Shown here one piece after another: positions 30,787-41,431 of a stretch of 45,320 nt of DNA. The stretch is from Sphingomonadaceae bacterium. Its GTDB lineage: Bacteria > Pseudomonadota > Alphaproteobacteria > Sphingomonadales > Sphingomonadaceae. Location of the stretch: the NCBI GenBank assembly GCA_947477055.1, contig CANJSX010000002.1, positions 1 through 45,320 on the forward strand, given 5' to 3'. The notes beneath the pieces are model-generated. The model saw only the letters and a list, made by a program, of their open reading frames with translations. It was not told the DNA's origin and did not search any database. Every line of letters starts with the position of its first letter. Positions within the stretch are counted from its first letter, which is position 1. A program made the position numbers and the translations under genes.

Positions 30787-32425
30787 ACTGGCGCTGCTTG
30801 GCCTGCTTTTCCCTGCCCCCGCCCTTGCCGACACGCTGATCGACAACGTGGAGGGACTGACCCTCGACGACACCGGCCGGATCGAGCGCTTCGACGGCTT
30901 CGTTATCGGCAATGACGGCCACATCGCCATGGTCCTGCATCGCGGTGACAAGCGCCCCGCCCGGGTGGATTACAAGCTCGACGGGCAAGGCCGGGTGGTG
31001 ATGCCGGGGCTGATCGACGCCCATGCCCACGTTATGAAAATCGGCATCGGCGCGCTGACGCTCGATCTCTCCGCCACCAGGTCGCTCGCCGAAGCGCAGG
31101 CGCGGATCGCGGCTTGGGCGGCCGCCCATCCCGGCCAGCCTTGGATAATCGGGCGCGGCTGGAATCAGGAGAAATGGGGCCTTGGCCGTTTTCCCACCGC
31201 TGCCGAACTCGATGCGGCGGTGAGCGATCGCCCGGTCTGGCTCGAACGGGTCGATGGCCATGCCGGCTGGGCCAATAGCGCCGCCATCACAGCTGCCGGC
31301 GTGACTGCGGCGATGAAGGACCCGGCAGGCGGCAGGATCGAGCGCATCGCGCCCGGCGGAAAACCCGCCGGCGTATTCGTCGATACGGCAAAGACGCTGA
31401 TCACCCGCATCGTCCCGCAACCACGCCCCGAAGACCGCGATCTTGCGCTGGGCGAGGCGCAGACTCTGTTGCTGTCGCGTGGCCTCACCGCCGTCGCCGA
31501 CATGGGCACCCGCATCGAAGACTGGCAGACCTTTCGCCGCGCCGGTGATCTTGGTTCGCTGCGCATCCGGATCATGGCCTATGCTCTGGGCACCGAAGCG
31601 ATGGAGCTGATCGCCGGTCCCGGCCCCACGCCGTGGCTCTACGACGATCGCCTGCGCATGGGCGGGGTGAAGCTGGTCGCCGATGGCGCGCTCGGTTCGC
31701 GCGGGGCCGCACTGAAGGCGCCTTATGCCGATGATCCGGCCAACAAGGGCCATTTCATCACCACCCCGGTGCAGCTGCGCAACCTGATGAGCCGCGCCGC
31801 GATCGACAATTTCCAGATCGCGGTGCACGCCATCGGCGATTCGGCCAATGTCGAAGTGCTGAACGCGATCGACGAGCTTGCGCAAACCTACAAGGGCGAC
31901 CGGCGCTGGCGGATCGAGCATGCCCAGATCGTCGATCCCGCCGATATCCCGCGCTTCGGCCAGCACGGCGTGATCGCCTCGATGCAGCCGGTGCATCAGA
32001 CCTCGGACCGACTGATGGCCGAGGCCCGGCTCGGCCCCGCGCGGCTGGCCGGGGCCTACGCCTGGCATTCGCTGAAGGCCGCCGGGGCAACGCTGGCCTT
32101 CGGTTCCGACGCACCGGTGGAAAAGCCCGATCCCTTCGCCGGCATGGCTGCCGCGATCAGCCGCACCGGGCCGGACGGCCAGCCCTTCGGTGGCTGGCAG
32201 CCGCAGGAGCGCGTCACCCGCGAGGAGGCACTGGCGGCCTATACGACTGGCGCGGCCTATGCAGGCTTCGCCGAACGCCGCTTCGGCCGCATCGCGCCGG
32301 GGCTTCAGGCGGATTTCATCTTCGTCGACCGCGACCCGATGCTCGCTTCACCCAGCGAGCTGGCGGCAACGGAAGTGCAGGAAGTCTGGATCGGCGGCCG
32401 CAAAGCCTGGGAGCGCAAGCGCTAG
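30749..32425 (+). CDS. YtcJ-like amidohydrolase, predicted exported
   Basis: 558 aa from ATG 30749; signal peptide [64 protein letters not shown]. Confidence 0.88.
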   Translation: MLRMVPLPRWGRILALLGLLFPAPALADTLIDNVEGLTLDDTGRIERFDGFVIGNDGHIAMVLHRGDKRPARVDYKLDGQGRVVMPGLIDAHAHVMKIGIGALTLDLSATRSLAEAQARIAAWAAAHPGQPWIIGRGWNQEKWGLGRFPTAAELDAAVSDRPVWLERVDGHAGWANSAAITAAGVTAAMKDPAGGRIERIAPGGKPAGVFVDTAKTLITRIVPQPRPEDRDLALGEAQTLLLSRGLTAVADMGTRIEDWQTFRRAGDLGSLRIRIMAYALGTEAMELIAGPGPTPWLYDDRLRMGGVKLVADGALGSRGAALKAPYADDPANKGHFITTPVQLRNLMSRAAIDNFQIAVHAIGDSANVEVLNAIDELAQTYKGDRRWRIEHAQIVDPADIPRFGQHGVIASMQPVHQTSDRLMAEARLGPARLAGAYAWHSLKAAGATLAFGSDAPVEKPDPFAGMAAAISRTGPDGQPFGGWQPQERVTREEALAAYTTGAAYAGFAERRFGRIAPGLQADFIFVDRDPMLASPSELAATEVQEVWIGGRKAWERKR

Positions 32426-32862
32426 CGCTTGACTGCCAGCGCCTCGTCGCTGGCCAGCTTGTCGGCACGCTCGTTTTCGGGATGACCGTCGTGGCCCTTG
32501 ACCCAGACCCAGTCGATCTGGTGAGGGCGGGCGGCGACGACCAGATCCTGCCACAGATCGGCATTGGCGACGGGCTTTTTCGCAGCGTTTTTCCAGCCGT
32601 TCTTCTCCCAGCCGAAGATCCATTTGGTGATCCCGTCGATCACATAGCGGCTGTCGGTATGCAGCGCGACATCGCAGGGCGACTTGAGCGCGCGCAACCC
32701 TTCGATCGCGGCGGTCATCTCCATCCGGTTGTTGGTGGTGTCCGGCTCGCTCCCGGAGAATTCCCTCTCATGCGTCCCCATGCGCAGGATCGCGCCCCAG
32801 CCGCCCGGGCCGGGATTGCCCTTGCAGGCACCGTCGGTGAAGATCTCGACGCGCTTTTTCAC
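32422..32862 (-). CDS. rnhA: Ribonuclease HI
   Basis: 146 aa; [53 protein letters not shown]. Confidence 0.97.
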   Translation of the reverse strand: MKKRVEIFTDGACKGNPGPGGWGAILRMGTHEREFSGSEPDTTNNRMEMTAAIEGLRALKSPCDVALHTDSRYVIDGITKWIFGWEKNGWKNAAKKPVANADLWQDLVVAARPHQIDWVWVKGHDGHPENERADKLASDEALAVKR

Positions 32863-33842
32863 GACGCGGCGAACACTGCGGCGTTGGCTGGATCGGCGTA
32901 GAATTCCAGCCGGCGGGCGAAGGCCAGCGGGTCCTTGCGGGTGACCAGCGCATCGGCGGGGGTGTTCATCAGATCATAGGCCCGGGTCATGGTGAAACGC
33001 ATCGCCGCTCCGCGTGCGAGCAGGGGCAGCGCCGCCCGTTCGGCAGTAGAGAGCGGGCGGACCGCTTCGTAGCCAGCCAGCAAACCCGCCGACAGCGCCG
33101 GGTCGAAGTGCCGACCCTCGGCATCGAAGCACCAGGCGGCATGGGTGACGGCGACATCGTAGGCGGTGATGTCGGTGCAAGCGAAGTAGAAGTCGATCAG
33201 GCCGGAAACCTTGTCGCCCAGCATCAGCACATTGTCCGGAAAGAGATCGGCGTGAATCACCGAGCGCGGCAGGTCGGTCGGCCAGTCGCGTTCGAGCAAG
33301 GGAAGCTCGCGTTCCACCAGCGCAGCAAGCGAAGGATCTATCGAAGCTAGCCCTTGCGATCCGCACGCCTCCGCCAACCGCTTCCACTCCTCCAGCCCCA
33401 GCCCATTGGCGCGGGTGCCGGAATAGTCCGCCGCCGCCAGATGCATCCGCGCCAGCGCCCCGCCTACTGCCCGAGCCTGCGCCGGGGTCGGCTGCGAGAC
33501 CGAGACGCCGGGCAGAAACTCGATCAGCGCCAGCGCCTTGCCGTCCAGCATCCGGTAAAGTCGGCCCTCGCGGTCGTGGATGGTGCGCGGCACCGGGCAG
33601 CCGCGTTCGGCGAGGTGATCGAGCAGGCCGAGGAAGAAGGGCAGTTCGGTGATGTCGATGCGGAATTCGTACATCGTCAGGATGAAACGCGCGCCGCGTC
33701 CGTCCCGCCCCTCGGTCTCGAGCAGCCAGTTGGAATTGGAGACACCCTCGGCAATGCCCTTGGCCGAGATCAGCGCGCCGACATCGAACTCGGCGATCAG
33801 GATGGCCAGCACTTCCGCGCCGAGCTGGGTGTAGACGGCCAC
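32859..33842 (-). CDS. thrB: Homoserine kinase
   Basis: 327 aa; [72 protein letters not shown]; ispH-thrB-rnhA order. Confidence 0.93.
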   Translation of the reverse strand: MAVYTQLGAEVLAILIAEFDVGALISAKGIAEGVSNSNWLLETEGRDGRGARFILTMYEFRIDITELPFFLGLLDHLAERGCPVPRTIHDREGRLYRMLDGKALALIEFLPGVSVSQPTPAQARAVGGALARMHLAAADYSGTRANGLGLEEWKRLAEACGSQGLASIDPSLAALVERELPLLERDWPTDLPRSVIHADLFPDNVLMLGDKVSGLIDFYFACTDITAYDVAVTHAAWCFDAEGRHFDPALSAGLLAGYEAVRPLSTAERAALPLLARGAAMRFTMTRAYDLMNTPADALVTRKDPLAFARRLEFYADPANAAVFAAS

Positions 33843-33846
33843 TTAC

Positions 33847-34818
33847 TCAGTCCTCACCGGCGAGCTGGCGGGGAAGCTTGAACACCATATGCTCCTCGGT
33901 GGTCACCACCGACTCTTCGGTGACTTCGCGCCATTCGGCGATCCGGGCGACCAATTCGCGCACCAGTTTCTCCGGCGCCGAGGCCCCGGCGGTGAGGCCG
34001 AGCGTGGTGACGCCGTCGAGCCATTCGGGCGCAATATCGCTGCCGCGCTGGACCAGCCGCGCCACTGCCCCGCAGCGCTCCGCCACCTCGACCAGCCGCA
34101 CCGAATTGGAACTGTTCGGCGCGCCGATCACCAGCACCAGCTGACATTGCGGGGCGATCGCCTTGACCGCAGCCTGGCGGTTGGAGGTGGCGTAGCAGAT
34201 GTCCTCAGCCTTGGGCCCGGCGATGGTGGGATAACGCGCCCGCAATGCGGCGATGATCGCCGCCGTGTCGTCGACTGAAAGTGTCGTCTGCGTCAGGAAG
34301 GACAGCTGTGTTTCGGGCGGGAAATCCAGCGTGGCAACATCCGCTTCGGTTTCGACCAGCGTGATCGAGCCGGCAGGGACCTGGCCGAGCGTGCCGATCA
34401 CCTCGGGATGGCCCTTGTGGCCGACGAAGACGATATGCCGCCCCGCCTCGATCTGCCGCTCGGCCTGGCGGTGAACCTTGCTGACCAGCGGGCAGGTGGC
34501 GTCGAGCCATTCGAGCCCCCGGGCGGTGGCCTCTGCGGGCACCGCCTTGGGCACGCCATGCGCGCTGAAGATCACCGGGACGCCGTCCGGCACTTCGTCC
34601 AGCTCTTCCACGAAGATCGCGCCCTTGGCCTTGAGACTATCGACCACGAAGCGATTGTGGACGATCTCGTGGCGGACATAGACCGGGGCGCCATAGCGCC
34701 GGATCGACCGTTCGACGATCTCGATCGCCCGATCCACCCCAGCGCAGAATCCGCGCGGGGCCGCGATCAGGAGGCGGAGGAGCGGCTTGCTGCCGGCTGG
34801 AAAGGGCTGGTTCATCAA
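33847..34818 (-). CDS. ispH: 4-hydroxy-3-methylbut-2-enyl diphosphate reductase
   Basis: 323 aa; [63 protein letters not shown]. Confidence 0.97.
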   Translation of the reverse strand: MMNQPFPAGSKPLLRLLIAAPRGFCAGVDRAIEIVERSIRRYGAPVYVRHEIVHNRFVVDSLKAKGAIFVEELDEVPDGVPVIFSAHGVPKAVPAEATARGLEWLDATCPLVSKVHRQAERQIEAGRHIVFVGHKGHPEVIGTLGQVPAGSITLVETEADVATLDFPPETQLSFLTQTTLSVDDTAAIIAALRARYPTIAGPKAEDICYATSNRQAAVKAIAPQCQLVLVIGAPNSSNSVRLVEVAERCGAVARLVQRGSDIAPEWLDGVTTLGLTAGASAPEKLVRELVARIAEWREVTEESVVTTEEHMVFKLPRQLAGED

Positions 34819-34883
34819 GCGCCCCCTAGCGCTTTGCGGCGCGTGCCGCTAGGGCAGCGAAACACCTGCCGAGGACCTTTTCG

Positions 34884-35534
34884 ATGAATGCCCGCAAACC
34901 GCTGCTTACCGCTCTGCTGATCACCGCCGCGCTGGCCGGGTGCACATCGAAAGGCGATATTGTCGTGGACGAAGGCGTTGGCATCACCGCCGTTCGCAGC
35001 GCCTGCCCGGCCGTCGGCATCCCCGAGTACACCGGCGACATCACCCTGATGCGCACCCCCGGCGCCACCGATGCGGGCTCTATCGACGTGGTTGCCGCGA
35101 TGACCAATGTGCGCAGCAGCTGCGACGAAACCTCCGACAAGGTCTATTCCAACGTCACTTTTGACGTCCTCGCCCGCCGCACCGACACGCGCGGTGCGCG
35201 CAGCGTGACTGTGCCCTATTTCGTCACTGTCCTGCGCGGCGGCAGCGCGGTGATCACCAAGCGCATCGCCAATGTCACGCTGAACTTCGCCGATGGGCAG
35301 GAACGCGCCAGCGCCAGCGGGCGCGGCGTCTCCTATGTCGATCGCTCCGAAGCTACCCTGCCGGCTGAAATCCGCCAGCGCCTTACCCGCAAGCGCCGCG
35401 CCGGCGATTCCGACGCCGCAGTCGATCCGCTCTCCGCGCCCGACGTGAAGGCGGCAGTGGCGCGGGCGACCTTCGAAGTGCTGGTCGGTTTCCAGCTGGA
35501 TGATCGCCAGCTCGCCTACAACGCCACGCGGTAA
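34884..35534 (+). CDS. Predicted lipoprotein of unknown function
   Basis: 216 aa; MNARKPLLTALLITAALAGCTSKG (lipobox LAGC). Confidence 0.75.
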   Translation: MNARKPLLTALLITAALAGCTSKGDIVVDEGVGITAVRSACPAVGIPEYTGDITLMRTPGATDAGSIDVVAAMTNVRSSCDETSDKVYSNVTFDVLARRTDTRGARSVTVPYFVTVLRGGSAVITKRIANVTLNFADGQERASASGRGVSYVDRSEATLPAEIRQRLTRKRRAGDSDAAVDPLSAPDVKAAVARATFEVLVGFQLDDRQLAYNATR

Positions 35535-35544
35535 TTCCTTCTAT

Positions 35545-35671
35545 TCCTCCCCGAGCTTGCTCGGGGAGGTGGCAGTCCCGCACGGGACTGACGGAAGGGT
35601 CGAGACATTCCCCCTCCACCACGACACAAGCGTGTCGCGGTCCCCCTCCCCGAGACAAGCTCGAGGAGGAT
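35545..35671. repeat. Composite inverted repeat (BIME/REP-like), copy 3
   Basis: attcctccccgagcttgctcggggagg ... ccccctccaccacgacacaagcgtgtcgcggtccccctccccgagacaagctcgaggaggat. Confidence 0.8.
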
Positions 35672-35706
35672 TTCAAATTGGCCCCAAACCCGCTAACCGC
35701 CCAGCC

Positions 35707-37452
35707 ATGACACAATCGACAACCCTATACGCCGCCTATGCCGGCCATATCGCCGCCGCGCTCGATGCGCTGGAAGCCGCGGGAACCCTGCCGGCCGGCC
35801 TGAACCGCGCCGCCGTGACGATCGAGCCGCCGCGCGATGCCGCGCATGGCGATCTTTCCACCAACGCCGCGATGGTGCTGGCCAAGGGTGCGGGGATGAA
35901 CCCGCGCCAGCTGGCCGAGGCACTGTGCGCGCAGCTGGCCAAGGCCCCCGGCGTGACCAGCGCCGAAATTGCCGGGCCGGGCTTCATCAACCTGCGGCTG
36001 GCGGCTTTGCCCTGGCTGGAGGAACTGCGTGCCATTGCCGCGCTAGGTGCCGACTATGGCCGCTCTGCCGTTGGCGGCGGCACCACGGTCAATGTCGAAT
36101 ATGTCTCGGCCAACCCGACCGGGCCGATGCACATGGGCCATTGCCGGGGCGCGGTGGTGGGCGATGCGCTGGCCAGCCTGCTTGAATTCGCCGGGCACAA
36201 GGTGATCCGCGAGTATTACGTCAACGATGCCGGGGCGCAGGTCGATGTCCTCGCCCGCTCGGTCCACATCCGCTACCGTGAGGCGCTGGGCGAGGCCGTG
36301 GGAGAGATCCCCGAGGGGCTCTACCCGGGCGATTATCTCGTCCCGATCGGCAACGAGCTGGCGACCGGATTCGGCGACCGCTTTGTTGCAGCACCGGAGA
36401 GCGAATGGCTCGTCCTGTTCCGCACCCGCGCGGTGGCGGCGATGCTGGTGATGATCCGCGCCGATCTGGCGCTGCTCGGCATCAAGCACGATCTGTTCAG
36501 CTCTGAGGCTGAACTCCAGGCCGCCGGCAAGCCCGAACAGGCCGAGCAGTGGCTGCGCGCGCATGATCTCGTCTATGACGGGGTGCTTGAGGCGCCCAAG
36601 GGCAAGACGCTCGACGATTGGGAACCAGTGGCCCTGCCGCTGTTCCGCTCGACCAAGTTCGGCGACGATCAGGATCGCCCGATCAAGAAGAGCGACGGCA
36701 GCTGGACCTATTTCGGCGCCGACCTCGCCTATCATTTCCAGAAGGCCGAGAGCGCCGATGCGTTGGTCGACATCTGGGGCGCGGACCATGCCGGCACGGT
36801 CAAGCGGATCAAGGCCGCCGTCGCGGCGATGACCGCAGGCACCGGCCAGCCCAAGCCGTTCGAGGTCAAGCTGGTGCAGATGGTCCAGCTGCTGCGCGAC
36901 GGCGAACCGGTGAAGATGTCCAAGCGCGCCGGGACTTTCGTCACGCTGGCCGAAGTGGTCGAGGAAGTGGGCAAGGACGTGGTGCGCTTCACCATGCTGA
37001 CCCGCAAGCCCGAGGCGCAGATGGACTTCGACTTCGCCAAGGTGGTGGAAGCGAGCAAGGACAATCCGGTGTTCTATGTGCAGTATGCGCACGCCCGGAT
37101 CCGCTCGACCCTGCGCAAGGGCGCGGCGGAAGGCCTCGTTCCGTCCAATTCTGCGCTGGAATTGCTTGGCGAGGAAGATCTCACCTTGATCAAGCAGGCG
37201 GCGCAGTTCCCCCGGCTGGTCGAAGCCGCCGCCGCCGCGCGCGAGCCGCACCGGGTGGCGTTTTTCCTCGGCGATCTGGCCGCTGCGTTCCATGCCTACT
37301 GGAATCTCGGCAACGACAAGCCGGAAAAACGCATCATCCTTTCGCAGGATGCTAACCTTTCCGGCGCTAGACTTTATCTTGCACAGCAAATCGGGCAGCT
37401 TGTCCGCAATGGCCTTGCCCTGCTGGGGGTTGAGGCAGTGGAGGAAATGTAG
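35707..37452 (+). CDS. argS: Arginyl-tRNA synthetase
   Basis: 581 aa from ATG 35707; NVEYVSANPTGPMHMGHCRGAVVGDALASLLEFAGHKVIREYYVNDAGAQ; VKMSKRAGTFVTL. Confidence 0.97.
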   Translation: MTQSTTLYAAYAGHIAAALDALEAAGTLPAGLNRAAVTIEPPRDAAHGDLSTNAAMVLAKGAGMNPRQLAEALCAQLAKAPGVTSAEIAGPGFINLRLAALPWLEELRAIAALGADYGRSAVGGGTTVNVEYVSANPTGPMHMGHCRGAVVGDALASLLEFAGHKVIREYYVNDAGAQVDVLARSVHIRYREALGEAVGEIPEGLYPGDYLVPIGNELATGFGDRFVAAPESEWLVLFRTRAVAAMLVMIRADLALLGIKHDLFSSEAELQAAGKPEQAEQWLRAHDLVYDGVLEAPKGKTLDDWEPVALPLFRSTKFGDDQDRPIKKSDGSWTYFGADLAYHFQKAESADALVDIWGADHAGTVKRIKAAVAAMTAGTGQPKPFEVKLVQMVQLLRDGEPVKMSKRAGTFVTLAEVVEEVGKDVVRFTMLTRKPEAQMDFDFAKVVEASKDNPVFYVQYAHARIRSTLRKGAAEGLVPSNSALELLGEEDLTLIKQAAQFPRLVEAAAAAREPHRVAFFLGDLAAAFHAYWNLGNDKPEKRIILSQDANLSGARLYLAQQIGQLVRNGLALLGVEAVEEM

Positions 37453-37454
37453 CC

Positions 37455-38180
37455 ATGACCGCAGGTGGCGACGAGAGATACGACCTCGAGGACGACGACG
37501 CGCTCGATACCGAGCGCCTGGCGCTGGACGACCGCGAAGAATCGCTGCCCTGGCTCGACGCCGATGACGATCTCGAGGCAGATGAAGGCCATGATGCCGG
37601 CCGCATCCTCGCGCTGGCCTTGGTCGCGCTGGTGGCGCTGGTCGTGGTGGTCGGCGGGCTGTGGTGGTACAACAACCGCCAGTCGGACCCGTCACTGGCC
37701 GCCAATGGCGATGTGATCGCGGCGCCAGCTACTCCGTACAAGGAAGCGCCCAAGGCTCCGGGCGGCAAGACCTTCGACGGCACGGGCGATTCGAGCTTTG
37801 CCGTGTCCGAGGGCCAGACCCGCCCCGCCAAGCTGGGTGAAGGCAGCGACGGCGGTCCGGCCGTAGCTCCACCGGGCCAGCCCGCTCCGACCGCTGCCGC
37901 CGCCACGCCAAAGCCGGCCGCAACCGCTGCCGCTGCTCCCGCGACGACGGGTGTGGGCGTGCAGGTCGGGGCGTTTTCCTCGCGAGCCACAGCCGAAGCA
38001 GCATGGACGCGGCTCTCCGCGCAATCCTCGGCGCTTTCGGGCGTCTCGCACCGGATTGTCGAGGGTAAGGCCGACATCGGCACGGTCTATCGCCTGCAGG
38101 CAGTAGCGGGCGATGCCGCCGCAGCTAGTGCCCTGTGCGGCAAGCTCAAGGGCGCGGGGATTTCCTGCCAGGTCAAGTGA
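37455..38180 (+). CDS. SPOR-domain membrane protein
   Basis: 241 aa; acidic N-terminus, one TM, Pro/Ala-rich linker, C-terminal SPOR-like VGVQVGAFSSRATAEAAWTRLSAQ...VYRLQAVAGDAAAASALCGKLKGAGISCQVK. Confidence 0.88.
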   Translation: MTAGGDERYDLEDDDALDTERLALDDREESLPWLDADDDLEADEGHDAGRILALALVALVALVVVVGGLWWYNNRQSDPSLAANGDVIAAPATPYKEAPKAPGGKTFDGTGDSSFAVSEGQTRPAKLGEGSDGGPAVAPPGQPAPTAAAATPKPAATAAAAPATTGVGVQVGAFSSRATAEAAWTRLSAQSSALSGVSHRIVEGKADIGTVYRLQAVAGDAAAASALCGKLKGAGISCQVK

Positions 38181-38249
38181 GCCGGTAATCCACATGCGCC
38201 GAAACCCGCACGCTTGCGGGAATCACGCGTACCTGCGAGCCTTGTCGGC

Positions 38250-39278
38250 ATGACCCCTGCGATCTTTGGCCTTTCCGGACTGACGCTGAGCGCGGACGAG
38301 CGCGCCTTTTTCGCCGATGCCGATCCGGCGGGCTACATCCTGTTCGGGCGCAATGTCGAAAGCCGCGAGCAGTTGCGCGCTCTGACCGATGCGCTGCGCA
38401 CGATCCACGGGCGCGAGAAGCTGCTGATCACCATCGATCAGGAAGGCGGCCGCGTCGCGCGGTTGAAGCCGCCGGTGTGGTCGGCCTTCCCGGCCGGGGC
38501 ACCATTCGACCGCCTGTTCGAAATTGCCCCTGCCAGCGCAATCGAAGCCGCCCGCGCCAATGCCGAGGCGCTCGGCGCCGAGCTGGCCGAAGTCGGGATC
38601 AGCTGCACCCACGCCCCCGTGCTCGATGTGCGCCAGGCCGGCGCGCATGGCGTGATCGGCGACCGCGCCTATGGCTTCGAGCCGCTGCGGGTCGCGGCGA
38701 TCGGCCGGGCGGTGCTCGACGGGCTGGCCCGGGCCGGCGTGGTCGGGACGGTCAAGCATATGCCGGGGCATGGGCGCACCACTGTCGATACGCACAAGGC
38801 GATGCCGACCGTGACCGCCAGCGAGGCCGAGCTGGAAAGCGATCTCGCTCCGTTCCGCGCGCTCAATCAGGCACTGATCGGCATGACCGGGCACCTGCTG
38901 TTCACCGCATGGGACCGCGACAACCCCGCGACGCTCTCACCCTTCGTGATCGGCGAAGTGATTCGCCGCCGGATCGGCTTCGACGGGCTGCTGCTGACCG
39001 ACGATCTCGATATGGATGCGCTGAGCGGCACCGTGCCCGAACGCGCCGAACGCGCCATCGCCGCAGGCTGCGACATCGCGCTCAACTGCTGGGCAGACAT
39101 GGACGACATGGTGGGCATCTGCGAACGCCTCCCCGCGCTGGGCGAGGCTGGTGCTGCCCGGCTCGAACACGCGCTGGCCGGTGTGGGGGTGACGAATCGC
39201 ACCGACGACAGCGCAGCTCTCGCCGCCAAGCGCGATGCGCTGCTGGCGCTGGTCGAACCGGTGGAGCGGCGGGCATGA
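38250..39278 (+). CDS. nagZ: Beta-N-acetylhexosaminidase
   Basis: 342 aa from ATG 38250; LLITIDQEGGRVARLKPP, VVGTVKHMPGHGRTTVDTHKAMP, LLTDDLDMDALSG. Confidence 0.95.
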   Translation: MTPAIFGLSGLTLSADERAFFADADPAGYILFGRNVESREQLRALTDALRTIHGREKLLITIDQEGGRVARLKPPVWSAFPAGAPFDRLFEIAPASAIEAARANAEALGAELAEVGISCTHAPVLDVRQAGAHGVIGDRAYGFEPLRVAAIGRAVLDGLARAGVVGTVKHMPGHGRTTVDTHKAMPTVTASEAELESDLAPFRALNQALIGMTGHLLFTAWDRDNPATLSPFVIGEVIRRRIGFDGLLLTDDLDMDALSGTVPERAERAIAAGCDIALNCWADMDDMVGICERLPALGEAGAARLEHALAGVGVTNRTDDSAALAAKRDALLALVEPVERRA

Positions 39279-40075
39279 TCCTCAAACCGGAACAGGCCGC
39301 GCTCTTTGCCGGCGAACCCGATTGGGATGGCCCCGCCTCCGCCCCGACCGACGACAGCGCGCTCTATCTCGAGCTCGACGGCTGGGAAGGCCCGCTCGAC
39401 CTGCTGCTCGATCTGGCGCGGCGGCAGAAGGTCGACCTGCGAAAGCTCTCGATCCTAGATCTGGTCGATCAGTACCTCACCTATATCGAGCGCGCCGAAG
39501 CGCTGCGGCTGGAACTGGCGGCAGACTACCTCGTGATGGCGGCCTGGCTAGCCTACCTCAAATCGGCGCTGCTGCTCCCGCGCGAGGAGCAGGAAGACCC
39601 GAGCCCCGAAGAACTGGCGCTGCGCCTGCAACTGCGTCTCCAGCGCCTAGCCGCGATGCGCGATGCCGCGGCGCGGCTGATGGGGCGTGACCGGCTCGGG
39701 CGCGATGTGTTTGCACGCGGGGCGCCGGAAGGGCTCAGGATCGACCGCAAGAACCTGTGGCAATGCGACATGTTCTCGCTGTTGCAGGCCTATGGCCAGG
39801 TCAAGCTGCGGACCCAACCAGTGGTCCACATGGTGCGCGACCGGATGGTGATGACGCTCGATTCGGCATTGGCCCGGGTCTCCGCCATGCTCGGCGTCGC
39901 GCTTGACTGGATGGACCTGCGCGATTTCTTGCCCCCCCATGCCGAGCCGAAGCTGCGCCGCTCGGCGCTGGCGTCCAGCTTCGTCGCCGCGCTCGAACTG
40001 GCGCGGCTGGGCAAGGCGGAGATGCGACAGGACGTAACCTTCGGGCCGTTGCAGCTGCGAGGCACCAAGCCTTGA
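39275..40075 (+). CDS. scpA: Segregation and condensation protein A
   Basis: 266 aa; YLELDGWEGPLDLLLDLARRQKVDLRKLSILDLVDQYLTYIERA. Confidence 0.95.
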   Translation: MILKPEQAALFAGEPDWDGPASAPTDDSALYLELDGWEGPLDLLLDLARRQKVDLRKLSILDLVDQYLTYIERAEALRLELAADYLVMAAWLAYLKSALLLPREEQEDPSPEELALRLQLRLQRLAAMRDAAARLMGRDRLGRDVFARGAPEGLRIDRKNLWQCDMFSLLQAYGQVKLRTQPVVHMVRDRMVMTLDSALARVSAMLGVALDWMDLRDFLPPHAEPKLRRSALASSFVAALELARLGKAEMRQDVTFGPLQLRGTKP

Positions 40076-40111
40076 ACCGTCCCGTCCTTCGACCAGCTCA
40101 GGATGATCGGA

Positions 40112-40717
40112 ATGGATGATCTCGTCCGCGCGGTCGAGGCGACCTTGTTCGCTGCTCAGGAACCGATGAGCACCGAGGCGATCTCCGCGCATCTGAACGG
40201 CGCCGATGTGCGCGAGGCGCTGGCGGCGCTGGCGGGTGATTACGAAGGCCGAGGCGTGAATCTGGTCGAACGCGGCAAGCGTTGGCACTTTCAAACTGCG
40301 CCCGACATGGCCCATCTGCTCCGGCGCGAGCGTGAGGAGGTGCGACGCTTGTCCCGAGCGGCGACCGAGGTGCTGGCGATCGTCTCCTATCACGAGCCGG
40401 TCAGCCGCGCCGAGATCGAGGCGATCCGCGGCGTACAGACCGCCAAGGGCACGCTTGATGTGCTGATGGAGGCCGGATGGGTGCGCATCGCCGGGCGGCG
40501 CGAGGTGCCGGGGCGGCCGGTGATCTATGCCACCACCCCCGAATTCCTCGCCCATTTCGGCCTGCAATCGCGCCGCGACCTGCCGGATATCGACGAATTG
40601 CGCGCCGCCGGCCTGCTCGATCCGGTCGAGGATGCCCTCGAAGCGGCGATGGCCGGACCTCCTGAGGAAATAGTTGAATCCTCGGAGCCACTGGCAGAAG
40701 ACGAGGAAAGCGCCTAG
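40112..40717 (+). CDS. scpB: Segregation and condensation protein B
   Basis: MDDLVRAVEATLFAAQEPMSTEAISAHL...EVLAIVSYHEPVSRAEIEAIRGVQ; alternative ATG at 40103. Confidence 0.95.
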   Translation: MDDLVRAVEATLFAAQEPMSTEAISAHLNGADVREALAALAGDYEGRGVNLVERGKRWHFQTAPDMAHLLRREREEVRRLSRAATEVLAIVSYHEPVSRAEIEAIRGVQTAKGTLDVLMEAGWVRIAGRREVPGRPVIYATTPEFLAHFGLQSRRDLPDIDELRAAGLLDPVEDALEAAMAGPPEEIVESSEPLAEDEESA

Positions 40718-40783
40718 ATAGGCGTTTGAGGGGCGCGCGGCTGAGAGCAATCGCAAGTGCGGCCGCAATTCAGGAGTAGTTCG

Positions 40784-41032
40784 ATGGGTCTGTCGCTTCC
40801 GCACATTCTGGTGCTGGCCGTAGTGGTGCTGGTGCTGTTCGGCCGTGGCCGTATCTCCGAAATGATGGGAGACTTCGGCAAGGGCATCAAGAGCTTCAAG
40901 CAGGGCATGACCGAAGAGACGACTGATCGCCCGGTCACCCCGCCGCCCGCGCAGATCCCTGTCCAGACCCCCGGGCAGACCGCTGCTCCAGCGACCGACC
41001 AGACGGTCGACCAGACCACCAAGTCGCAGTAA
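40784..41032 (+). CDS. tatA: Sec-independent protein translocase TatA
   Basis: 82 aa; [42 protein letters not shown]. Confidence 0.94.
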   Translation: MGLSLPHILVLAVVVLVLFGRGRISEMMGDFGKGIKSFKQGMTEETTDRPVTPPPAQIPVQTPGQTAAPATDQTVDQTTKSQ

Positions 41033-41058
41033 CTTCCGCTTCTCGCGGAGGCACCGCA

Positions 41059-41424
41059 ATGTTCGACATCGGCTGGGATGAAATGCTGCTCACGGCGATC
41101 GTCGCGATCGTGGTGATCGGGCCTAAGGACCTACCGCTGGCACTGCGCACCGCCGGGCGCTGGATCGGCAAGGTCCGCCGCGTCTCCGGCCATTTCCGCA
41201 CCGGCGTCGAGACCATGATCCGCGAGGCCGAGCTCGACGAGATGGAGAAGAAGTGGCGCGAGCAGAACGCGGCGATCATGCAGGCCTCGCCGCCCGAAGA
41301 GCCCGATCCCTTGATCGCCGAGCACGCCCCAACTGATCCGGCGCCGAGCGATCCCGCGCCGGCTTCGGCCGAGGCGGCGCTGACCCGGCCCGCCGAACCC
41401 GACGCCGAACCGAGCAAGGCCTGA
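41059..41424 (+). CDS. tatB: Sec-independent protein translocase TatB
   Basis: 121 aa; MFDIGWDEMLLTAIVAIVVIGPKDLPLALRTAGRWIGKVR. Confidence 0.95.
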   Translation: MFDIGWDEMLLTAIVAIVVIGPKDLPLALRTAGRWIGKVRRVSGHFRTGVETMIREAELDEMEKKWREQNAAIMQASPPEEPDPLIAEHAPTDPAPSDPAPASAEAALTRPAEPDAEPSKA

Positions 41425-41431
41425 GCGCGCC

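Noticed and set aside
30560-32068. 502-aa minus-strand ORF
   Set aside because: Antisense to the amidohydrolase and spanning the repeat; no domain recognised.
35500-35706. N-terminal extension of the argS ORF
   Set aside because: Reads through lipoprotein 3' end and the repeat; ArgS homology begins at ATG 35707.
36043-37695. 550-aa minus-strand ORF
   Set aside because: Antisense to argS; no recognisable domain.
38205-38220. CCCGCA-cgct-TGCGGG hairpin after the SPOR gene
   Set aside because: Small stem without a T tract; could be a terminator but too weak to call.
40080-40101. Half-repeat cgtccttcgaccagctcaggatgat between scpA and scpB
   Set aside because: Only one arm present in the window; likely a solo dispersed-repeat fragment, no function inferred.
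39647-41059. 470-aa minus-strand ORF
   Set aside because: Antisense to scpA/scpB/tatA; shadow ORF.
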